In this document: piece after piece, positions 1 to 6,135 of the stretch
How the letters are laid out: each line of letters opens with the position of its first letter
Numbering within the stretch: the stretch's first letter is position 1
Assembly: GCF_910578895.1 (NCBI RefSeq)
Contig: NZ_CAJTSC010000025.1
Coordinates: forward strand, 1-46,186
From: an uncultured Bacteroides sp.
Lineage (GTDB): Bacteria > Bacteroidota > Bacteroidia > Bacteroidales > Bacteroidaceae
DNA length: 46,186 nucleotides
Reading direction: 5' to 3'
The notes under the pieces: generated by a model
Database searches by the model: none
The model's input: only the letters and a program-made list of their open reading frames with translations
What the model was told of the DNA's origin: nothing
Translations under genes and position numbers: made by a program

Positions 1-923
1 ATATGATTAAATTCTCCGTCAACATCCACCGCGGATGTTTCGGCGGCTGTGCTTTCTGCACCATTTCGGCGCACCAAGGAAAATTTATCGTCAGCCGCAG
101 TAAGGAAAGTATCCTGAAAGAGGTAAAGGCGGTAATGGAACTGCCTGACTTTAAAGGATACCTCAGCGACCTGGGCGGTCCTTCCGCCAATATGTACAAA
201 ATGCGGGGGCGCGACGAATCCGTATGCAAGAAGTGTAAACGCCCCTCGTGCATTCATCCCAAAGTGTGCCCGAATCTGAACACCGACCACAGCCCGCTGC
301 TCGATATCTATCACGCGGTAGACAGCCTGCCAGGTATCAAGAAATCGTTTATCGGCAGTGGCGTGCGCTACGATTTGCTATTGCATCAGAGCAACGATGC
401 CAAAACCAACCGAAGCACGCAGGAATATACCCGCGAACTCATCGCCCGCCACGTAAGCGGCCGTCTCAAAGTCGCTCCGGAACACACTTCGGATCGTGTG
501 CTCAACATCATGCGCAAGCCATCGTTCAACCAATTCGGCGAATTCAAAAAGATATTCGACCGCATCAACCGTGAAGAAGGTCTGCGGCAACAACTCATTC
601 CCTACTTCATCTCCAGCCACCCCGGCTGCAAGGAAGAGGACATGGCGGAACTTGCCGTCATCACCAAACGGCTGGATTTCCATTTGGAACAGGTGCAAGA
701 CTTTACCCCCACCCCCATGACTGTCTCCACCGAAGCCTGGTACACCGGCTATCACCCCTATACCTTGGAACCGGTGTTCAGCGCCAAGACGCAACGTGAG
801 AAACTGGCGCAGCGCCAATTCTTCTTCTGGTATAAGCCCGAAGAGCGGCGGAACATCATCAATGAACTGCGCCGGATAGGGCGGCAGGACCTGATAGAAA
901 AACTATACGGCGGGAAACGATAA
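1..923 (+). CDS. ygiQ: YgiQ-family radical SAM protein, 5'-truncated by window edge
   Basis: This is the C-terminal part of a YgiQ-type radical SAM protein; the reading frame is open at the left edge, so the gene begins outside the window. The visible 306 residues start just before the radical SAM motif CxxxCxxC (C12, C16, C19 in RGCFGGCAFC), which binds the 4Fe-4S cluster used to cleave S-adenosylmethionine. A second cysteine-rich patch follows around residues 75-90 (CKKCKRPSCIHPKVC). Family members are usually 600-750 residues, so roughly the N-terminal half is missing here. The substrate of the YgiQ family is not established to my knowledge. The gene ends just before a strong hairpin and converges on the metal permease gene. 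Family assignment is confident; the role is not. Confidence 0.9.
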   Translation, partial: MIKFSVNIHRGCFGGCAFCTISAHQGKFIVSRSKESILKEVKAVMELPDFKGYLSDLGGPSANMYKMRGRDESVCKKCKRPSCIHPKVCPNLNTDHSPLLDIYHAVDSLPGIKKSFIGSGVRYDLLLHQSNDAKTNRSTQEYTRELIARHVSGRLKVAPEHTSDRVLNIMRKPSFNQFGEFKKIFDRINREEGLRQQLIPYFISSHPGCKEEDMAELAVITKRLDFHLEQVQDFTPTPMTVSTEAWYTGYHPYTLEPVFSAKTQREKLAQRQFFFWYKPEERRNIINELRRIGRQDLIEKLYGGKR

Positions 924-925
924 CG

Positions 926-963
926 GATAAGGATGTCAAAATACCCATTTTGACACCCTTATC
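926..963. terminator. bidirectional terminator hairpin between convergent genes
   Basis: A 17-bp inverted repeat with one mismatch (arms 926-942 and 947-963) encloses a 4-base loop ACCC. The arms begin GATAAGG and end CCTTATC, followed by ATTTTAT on the plus strand. It sits between the stop codons of two convergent genes (923 and 974), the expected place for a terminator that works both ways. Confidence 0.8.
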
Positions 964-973
964 ATTTTATGTA

Positions 974-2194
974 TTACGATATAACATCAAATCCTGCATT
1001 GCGAACCGCCGTTATAACATCTTCGGAATTGTGTTCCCCTTCAACCGTTGCTTCACCGGTAGAAAGCTTTACATCAACCTGTTTTACACCATTTACCGCA
1101 CTAATGCTTTTTACGACAGCAGCTTGACAATGTGAGCAATTCATTCCTTTAATCGTATACACCTTTGTCATGGCTGAAATATCTATATGGTGATGCTTAC
1201 GTCTTTTAAAAAAGGCAACCGCAAGCAATATGACGAGTATGGCGGAACAAACGGAAGGAAACAGACCGACCACATGGCAGTGTCCGGCAATGGTATATGA
1301 ATTTCCGATACGAAACCATTCTGCAGGCAGCAAATAATCTATGGTTAATCCGAACGCGATTGCACCGGTAATGATTGAAATGAGATATACGATTGCAGCC
1401 TTCCGTCCCATTTCTCGTGAAATCAGAGTAAAAGAGGCAAAATTCGCAGCAGGACCGGCCATGAGCAATACGAATGCCGTTCCGGGAGAAAGCCCTTTCA
1501 ATACCAACGACAAAGCGATGGGTATCGAGCCTGTAGCACAGACATACATAGGAACGGCGATAACCAGTACGGTAATCATCGATAAAAACGGCTTGCTGCC
1601 GAGGACGGAAAAGAAATCGGCAGGGACATATACCGTAATCAGGGCAGCGATAACCAATCCCGTCACGAGCCATCCGCCAATGCTTCCCACAAGATCAATA
1701 AACCCATAGCGCAAGGCATCCAAGCATTTACGGGTAATGGTTTCCGTTTCATTGGATGCCGTATCTTCCATTCGGCAGGATTTCTCCTCGGTTCTTGTTT
1801 CCGATTTTCCGACCGCTATCCCGCCCAATACGGCAGTAATCAATGCTGCCAGCGGACGAAGGAGAGCGAAAGCAGGTCCTAACAGCGACCATGTAGCGGC
1901 AATACTGTCTACGCCGGTTTGCGGCGTGGAGATAAGAAAAGAGGTCGAAGCCGCTTTGGAAGCTCCGTTCCGGCGCATAGCGATTGCGGTTGGCAATACT
2001 CCACACGAGCAAAGAGGCAAAGGAATGCCTATTATTGCCGACTTGACAACCGATTTCCAACCTGTACCGGCAAGATGGCGCGCGAAGGTTTGCTGTGGAA
2101 TAAATGCGTGCATAACTCCTGCGATAAAAAAGCCCAACAGAATATATGGAGACATCTCATTGAGCATAAATAGTAAAGAACTTAGTAATTCCAT
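974..2194 (-). CDS. SO_0444-type Cu/Zn efflux permease with C-terminal HMA domain
   Basis: A 406-residue membrane permease of the ArsP_1/DUF318 type. The N-terminal half has several hydrophobic segments and a CxC motif (C62, C64 in PLCSCGVLP) typical of this permease family. After a short His-rich linker (RRKHHHID), a complete heavy-metal-associated domain begins near residue 342, with the GMNCSHC metal-binding motif (C353, C356). The combination of permease plus HMA domain matches proteins annotated as SO_0444-family Cu/Zn efflux transporters; metal export is family knowledge, not shown here. ATG at 2194 is chosen; a purine stretch AAAGAAAGAA lies just upstream. It is a single gene, convergent with the radical SAM gene and divergent from the lipoprotein at 2468. 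Confidence 0.85.
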   Translation of the reverse strand: MELLSSLLFMLNEMSPYILLGFFIAGVMHAFIPQQTFARHLAGTGWKSVVKSAIIGIPLPLCSCGVLPTAIAMRRNGASKAASTSFLISTPQTGVDSIAATWSLLGPAFALLRPLAALITAVLGGIAVGKSETRTEEKSCRMEDTASNETETITRKCLDALRYGFIDLVGSIGGWLVTGLVIAALITVYVPADFFSVLGSKPFLSMITVLVIAVPMYVCATGSIPIALSLVLKGLSPGTAFVLLMAGPAANFASFTLISREMGRKAAIVYLISIITGAIAFGLTIDYLLPAEWFRIGNSYTIAGHCHVVGLFPSVCSAILVILLAVAFFKRRKHHHIDISAMTKVYTIKGMNCSHCQAAVVKSISAVNGVKQVDVKLSTGEATVEGEHNSEDVITAVRNAGFDVIS

Positions 2195-2217
2195 ATTCTT
2201 TCTTTTTTATTCTGCCG

Positions 2218-2225
2218 CAAAATTA
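2218..2225 (-). promoter_or_regulatory. -7 box upstream of the metal permease gene
   Basis: On the minus strand the sequence TAATTTTG matches the Bacteroides -7 consensus TAnnTTTG, 24 bases before the ATG at 2194. No good TTTG box is found at the expected distance, so this is a partial match. The rest of 2226-2467 is AT-rich and holds no gene that I can support. Confidence 0.4.
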
Positions 2226-2467
2226 CGACATCGAACCAAAATGTAAGTTGTGTATGGGAGATAAAAAATGATAAATTCAAGATTTTTTAGAGTTTATAAG
2301 TTCTTGCAAATTATAATGGTAGTTTTTTCGTTGTCTCTATAACACAAATCATTAGATTCTAAATTATTTCTACGCCCAAATCGCAATTCTTTCAAGTAAA
2401 ATGCGTAATTTCGTGTAAATTAAGGCAATTAGTTACATGTTACCCACTAAATACGCAAGCATCGACT

Positions 2468-3637
2468 ATGGCACGAGGAATACAGACTTATAAGATATTA
2501 CCTTTAACGATTTTCATCTCGTTGGTTCTCGCATCATGCACCGTCGGATATGAAAATGACGGTAAGAAAGTGACATGGCACACATGGAACGAGGGTAACG
2601 GGCATAATTCGCGGGCGGTTGATGCCGACCCACAGACTTTTGAAGAACTAAATGATGATTATGGTCGCGACAAAACACACGCTTTCTACCGGGGCGATAT
2701 AATAAAAGGGGCAGAGGGCGGTTCGTTCCGTGTTCTAAAAGATTGGTATGCGTCTGACAATATCCATGTCTTTCTTTCGGGAGAGTTGGTAGAAAATGCC
2801 GACCCTGCAACCTTCAAAGTTCATACCTATTATTTTGCTGAAGATTCAAATGATTATTTCTGGAAAGGGAAGCGGTTGAATGTAAGTGATAAACACTCGT
2901 TCAAATTATTAGGAGATGCTGATGACTGGAAAACATCGTGGGCAAAAGATCGAAATAATGGATACTACTTGAATGGAAGCATTATACCGGACATTGACTA
3001 TAGCTCATTCCATCAGATAGATATAGGCACTAAACAACGTGGATTATCAGGATGCTATGCTGCGGATAATAAAAGGGTGTTCTTTATGGAAAAGGAAGTA
3101 CCCGGTGCTGACCCGGCTACATTCAGAGAAGTTGGTTTTTATATAGGCCAGGATAAACATAGGGCTTATAAGGGTGCAGTGCCTACACAGATACGAGACT
3201 ACACTAAATTAAAAAATTTAGGTGGCATGTATTCTGATGGCATAAACATCTATGATTATGATTTTCATATTCTTCCCAATGCTGATGTTAAATCATTTGA
3301 GCAAATAGAGCGAAACTGGTATAAAGACAAATATCATGTGTGGTGGGACAATAAAATGCTTGTCGGAGCAAATCCAAAGACATTCATCCCCGTTCCCGTT
3401 TCGTCATATCGTTATGGCAAGAAAAAAGCACTGAGTAGTGGAGACTTTAATTACGGGAAAGATGACATACACGTATTCTGTCAGGACTCCATTATTCCTG
3501 GGGCAGATGCGGCCAGCTTCGAAAAAATCGACTTTCCGGATGGTGACAGTTGGACGGTATTCGACCGCAACCGTGTGTATCAAGGCAAAGATTCTCCGAA
3601 ACTCAGGGAATATCTGAAAAAGAAATACGGCAAATGA
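2468..3637 (+). CDS. DKNYY-repeat lipoprotein
   Basis: A 389-residue predicted lipoprotein. The signal peptide ends in a lipobox at LVLASC (C24), so the mature protein is probably anchored in a membrane. The rest consists of about nine degenerate repeats of the form Y-x-x-D-x-x-x-V-F/Y...I-P-G-A-D-x-x-x-F, for example around DNKRVFFMEKEVPGADPATF and DDIHVFCQDSIIPGADAASF. This is the pattern of the DKNYY family, whose function is unknown. The repeats resemble short beta-strand units that could form an extended or solenoid surface protein, which is inference. The next gene, 26 bases downstream on the same strand, is another small lipoprotein, so the two may be co-transcribed. No clear Shine-Dalgarno site was seen. 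Confidence 0.8.
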   Translation: MARGIQTYKILPLTIFISLVLASCTVGYENDGKKVTWHTWNEGNGHNSRAVDADPQTFEELNDDYGRDKTHAFYRGDIIKGAEGGSFRVLKDWYASDNIHVFLSGELVENADPATFKVHTYYFAEDSNDYFWKGKRLNVSDKHSFKLLGDADDWKTSWAKDRNNGYYLNGSIIPDIDYSSFHQIDIGTKQRGLSGCYAADNKRVFFMEKEVPGADPATFREVGFYIGQDKHRAYKGAVPTQIRDYTKLKNLGGMYSDGINIYDYDFHILPNADVKSFEQIERNWYKDKYHVWWDNKMLVGANPKTFIPVPVSSYRYGKKKALSSGDFNYGKDDIHVFCQDSIIPGADAASFEKIDFPDGDSWTVFDRNRVYQGKDSPKLREYLKKKYGK

Positions 3638-3663
3638 TGGATCAATTCATAGTTTAGATAATT

Positions 3664-4104
3664 ATGAAACAGTGGCAGAAAGTAATAGGCGTTATAACCT
3701 TCGGAGCGATTGGCATTTGTTCCGGATGCACTCGTTCCATAGATTACAGTAATGGCGAAAAAGTTGTATATTCCGATTTGCCCAAAGAAGTTCAGGACAC
3801 TTTGATTTGGTGGGGAGAGCATACAATAATTTCAATAGATGATACTGCCAGCATCGAACTGCCGGACGTAATTTGCTTTAAGTCTGACTATTCATTTCTA
3901 CGCTCTACCTTTGGCCCTTGGATAATATCGCGTAGATTAAGGCGCAATACCGATGGAAAAGAGTGGAGTTTTTCCGGAAATATAAATATTCCACTACCGA
4001 TTGTTGCGATTGGAGACACCATATATGTTCCTTCAGAATACATGCTTGTGGCTTGTACGGAAATTAATAATAATGCTATTTTTATACGACAGACACTTAG
4101 ATAA
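3664..4104 (+). CDS. small lipoprotein of unknown function
   Basis: A 146-residue protein that I do not recognise. The N-terminus has a basic stretch, a hydrophobic segment and a plausible lipobox ending at C22 (GICSGC), so it is probably a membrane-anchored lipoprotein. The remainder has alternating hydrophobic residues that suggest beta strands, and no known catalytic motif. It follows the DKNYY lipoprotein by 26 bases in the same direction, which suggests a two-gene transcript. Coding is supported by the intact frame, the signal peptide and the close spacing. Confidence 0.65.
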   Translation: MKQWQKVIGVITFGAIGICSGCTRSIDYSNGEKVVYSDLPKEVQDTLIWWGEHTIISIDDTASIELPDVICFKSDYSFLRSTFGPWIISRRLRRNTDGKEWSFSGNINIPLPIVAIGDTIYVPSEYMLVACTEINNNAIFIRQTLR

Positions 4105-4128
4105 GCAAAACCGGTATGTTTAACGCTC

Positions 4129-4200
4129 ATGGATTATATCGGTCAGATGGAAAAGTTGAATACAAAAGAACGGCTGCTAATGGCAGGATTACTTTTTTAG
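4129..4200 (+). pseudogene. possible 23-residue gene remnant
   Basis: A short frame starting ATG at 4129 and ending TAG at 4200 reads with a charged and then hydrophobic pattern (QMEKLNTKERLLMAGLLF). This resembles the first helices of small helical Bacteroides proteins, cut off early. It lies between the lipoprotein pair and an oppositely oriented gene, in a region of other broken or small accessory genes. It could equally be chance. Confidence 0.25.
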
Positions 4201-4256
4201 GGATATTCCTAATTAGATCATCACGTAAAACCACCACCAAACAACCGGTAACAGAA

Positions 4257-4526
4257 CTAGCCCAACAAGAACACCACCGTAAAGCACAGTATAAGAAAAA
4301 GATAAGCCCTACGCAGGAACACTTGGTCCGAACGCTCCTTTTCGGCAATATTCTTACGTATATCTTCCAGTTGCTCGATAGAGACATCGGAACGCCGTTC
4401 CGTACCTTTTCCTTTTTCCACAAGATAATTATAGTGCCCTCGCATCCGCTCCCTGTTCAGTTTACGGAGCGTACGATTCTCCTTATCCCGTTGCAACATA
4501 TCGTTGATACAGCCTAATGTTCCCAT
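4257..4526 (-). CDS. small protein with C-terminal membrane segment
   Basis: An 89-residue protein with a very charged, mostly helical N-terminal two thirds (many Arg, Lys and Glu, including RTLRKLNRERMR) and one hydrophobic segment at about residues 69-88 that runs to the C-terminus. This is the layout of a tail-anchored cytoplasmic helical protein. I do not recognise the family. It stands alone on the minus strand between plus-strand accessory genes. A TATTTTTG motif lies 46 bases upstream of its ATG. An overlapping plus-strand frame exists but has no protein-like features, so this strand is preferred. Confidence 0.6.
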   Translation of the reverse strand: MGTLGCINDMLQRDKENRTLRKLNRERMRGHYNYLVEKGKGTERRSDVSIEQLEDIRKNIAEKERSDQVFLRRAYLFLILCFTVVFLLG

Positions 4527-4572
4527 AAGTAAAGATTTTATTATCAGTTTACCAAATACAGCTTATCATCTA

Positions 4573-4580
4573 CAAAAATA
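4573..4580 (-). promoter_or_regulatory. -7 box for the small membrane protein gene
   Basis: TATTTTTG on the minus strand matches TAnnTTTG and lies 46 bases upstream of the start at 4526. No convincing TTTG is found near -33. Confidence 0.4.
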
Positions 4581-4655
4581 TAGAAATAACAGCTATTTAT
4601 TGATGAAAATATCGTAATTTTACAAGTGATAATAAAATTCAGAAAAACAGAGAGT

Positions 4656-4889
4656 ATGAGCTATACAAATAATGAAACATACAAACGCATTCATTTCGCT
4701 GTTATGGCGATAGAGAGCGGTGCCCGCAAATTGTGTATCTCTGGTAAGGAGATGCACGACAGACTACAGAAGCAGGGATTAATACATCGCCGTTTGATAA
4801 GAAAATATGAAGACCTTCATACCCAAAGCCTGGACTGGGTAGCCGATGACATTTGCGAAACACTATTAAATTGGGAGAAAGAAGCATGA
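4656..4889 (+). CDS. DUF3791-like small protein, first gene of toxin-antitoxin-like operon
   Basis: A 77-residue, probably all-helical protein. The pattern Y-E-x-L-H-T-Q-S-x-D-W-V-x-D-D-I near the C-terminus matches the DUF3791 family as I know it. DUF3791 genes are commonly found next to DUF3990 genes in Bacteroidetes and Firmicutes, as here. The ATG at 4656 is preferred over an in-frame GTG at 4626, since a purine-rich AACAGAGAG lies just before it. Its TGA overlaps the ATG of the next gene (ATGA at 4886-4889), which implies translational coupling. In such pairs the small helical partner is plausibly the antitoxin or regulator; that is inference. Confidence 0.7.
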   Translation: MSYTNNETYKRIHFAVMAIESGARKLCISGKEMHDRLQKQGLIHRRLIRKYEDLHTQSLDWVADDICETLLNWEKEA

Positions 4890-5392
4890 TTACACTATTT
4901 CATGGATCTTATGTGCATGTTCCAACACCACTTGTAAAATTAGGCAGGAAGAAAGTGGATTTCGGTCAAGGGTTTTATCTTACCAAACTGCGAATACAAG
5001 CGGAATCATGGGCAAGAACAATCGCGGAAAGAAAAGGACGGAACGCCCAACCCATTTTAACGACCTATTCGTTTGACTACAATACTGTCAAGTCTGCCGT
5101 CTTTCGTATTAAGATATTTGAATCCTATGACCTTGAATGGCTAGAATATGTGGTGGATTGTCGAAGAGGCGGTGCGATGCAGCAGCAATATGACATAGTA
5201 GAAGGGGGCATCGCGAATGATAATGTCATTGACACCGTTGAAGACTATGAGAACGGCATTATCACAGCAGAACAAGCACTGGGGCAGTTAAGATATAAAG
5301 AAGTAAATCATCAGATTTGCATCTTGAACCAAGACATTGTAAATAGGTACTTGTCATTTATTTCGTCTGAAACACTAAAAATGGAAGATTGA
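4886..5392 (+). CDS. DUF3990 protein, putative ADP-ribosyltransferase-fold toxin
   Basis: A 168-residue protein matching the DUF3990 family. The start LFHGS (H6) and the GQGFYLT segment (Y31), followed by an A-x-x-W-A helix, look like the first two positions of the H-Y-E/Q triad of ADP-ribosyltransferase folds; to my knowledge DUF3990 is grouped with that superfamily. The third catalytic position may be in the HQICIL segment near residue 138, but this is uncertain. The gene begins at an ATGA overlap with the upstream DUF3791 gene and ends 2 bases before the ATG of another small helical gene, so the three are almost certainly one operon. Toxin function is inferred from fold and context only. 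An in-frame TTG at 4853 would overlap the previous gene heavily and is disfavoured. Confidence 0.75.
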   Translation: MITLFHGSYVHVPTPLVKLGRKKVDFGQGFYLTKLRIQAESWARTIAERKGRNAQPILTTYSFDYNTVKSAVFRIKIFESYDLEWLEYVVDCRRGGAMQQQYDIVEGGIANDNVIDTVEDYENGIITAEQALGQLRYKEVNHQICILNQDIVNRYLSFISSETLKMED

Positions 5393-5394
5393 TT

Positions 5395-5601
5395 ATGAGA
5401 GATACAGTACTTTGGCGTAAACAGAGCCGGATAATCATGTTGTTGGCTGACGCTTTGCAAATTGACGCAGAGCGAGCCCTTGACCTGTTTTACACGACTA
5501 AAGTCTATCAGCAACTGTCTGACCCCAAATATGGTTTGCAACTGATGAGTGACGGTTATATTCTTGAAGAACTTATTGATGAGTTAAGAAATTCACAATA
5601 G
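5395..5601 (+). CDS. small helical partner protein (DUF3791-like), third gene of the operon
   Basis: A 68-residue helical protein. The segment ALDLFYTTKVYQQLSDPKYG followed by LMSDGYILEELIDEL is typical of short proteins that accompany DUF3990 genes; I believe it also belongs to or near DUF3791, with less certainty than for the first gene. The ATG at 5395 lies 2 bases after the DUF3990 stop, indicating an operon with coupled translation. The presence of two different small partners around one putative toxin is worth noting. No DNA-binding motif is obvious. Confidence 0.65.
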   Translation: MRDTVLWRKQSRIIMLLADALQIDAERALDLFYTTKVYQQLSDPKYGLQLMSDGYILEELIDELRNSQ

Positions 5602-5653
5602 AAGAAAAAGATAATCAAGCAGATAGAGTAAAAAGCATCAACCCTTCTTATTA

Positions 5654-5779
5654 TTATTCTTCAACAATCCTAATGCTATGTATATTCACCGTTCTCTCCT
5701 GCAAGCGTAGAATAGCCTGCTCTATCTGCTTCAGGATACCCAAAGCGATTTCTTTCTTATAGGGAGATAAGGATTCCAT
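5654..5779 (-). pseudogene. truncated HepT (HEPN) toxin remnant
   Basis: A 41-residue frame begins 10 bases after the stop of the nucleotidyltransferase gene. Its sequence (KKEIALGILKQIEQAILRLQ, then ERTVNIHSI) looks like the first long helix of a HepT/HEPN protein, which normally continues for about 100-120 residues with a conserved RX4-6H catalytic motif. Here a stop follows after ERTVNIHSIRIVEE and I find no continuation in the other frames. The catalytic motif is therefore absent. The gene is best read as a deleted toxin partner of the MNT antitoxin, although a short functional peptide cannot be excluded. Confidence 0.6.
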
Positions 5780-5789
5780 CTTTTTCTAT

Positions 5790-6053
5790 CTATTTTTTGA
5801 GAAAATCATTCATATTCTTATGGATGCGAACTACATCGACCGGACATCCTAATTGTTCCTCCAAGAATCTCTTTAACTCAACGTGCAAAAACAGATTTGG
5901 TTTCATATCTACACAAACATCCACATCGCTATGCTCTTTCTGTTCGTTACGGGCAACTGAACCGAAAATGCGCAGAGAAGTAACCCCAAAATAAGAACGT
6001 AGCACATCGCTACATTTCTTTATTATTTCAATATATTCATTCAGGGATTTCAT
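5790..6053 (-). CDS. MNT-type nucleotidyltransferase (MntA-like antitoxin)
   Basis: An 87-residue minimal nucleotidyltransferase. The motif GSVAR (G31, S32) followed by S-D-V-D-V (D43, D45) is the GSX10DXD signature that binds nucleotide and metal. In MntA-HepT modules such a protein transfers AMP to the HEPN toxin and so neutralises it; this is family knowledge. The partner gene directly downstream is only a 41-residue stub. ATG at 6053 is chosen because a well-formed promoter lies at 6075-6106, so the in-frame ATG at 6077 would fall upstream of the transcript start. Confidence 0.8.
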   Translation of the reverse strand: MKSLNEYIEIIKKCSDVLRSYFGVTSLRIFGSVARNEQKEHSDVDVCVDMKPNLFLHVELKRFLEEQLGCPVDVVRIHKNMNDFLKK

Positions 6054-6074
6054 ACAACAAACATTTGGTTTACA

Positions 6075-6106
6075 CAAAATTAAAAAGAATGTTTCAAAAG
6101 AGCAAA
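6075..6106 (-). promoter_or_regulatory. complete promoter for the MNT nucleotidyltransferase gene
   Basis: On the minus strand TTTG (6106-6103) is followed after 20 bases by TAATTTTG (6082-6075), matching both boxes of the Bacteroides consensus. Transcription would begin near 6068, which fixes the gene start at 6053. Confidence 0.65.
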
Positions 6107-6135
6107 TATACAGAACCTTTATTTCAAAAATTCAC

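Noticed and set aside
4116..4517. Plus-strand frame of about 130 codons opposite the small membrane protein
   Set aside because: It is basic, low in structure and without a ribosome-binding site; the minus-strand protein has a charged helix plus membrane segment and a promoter box.
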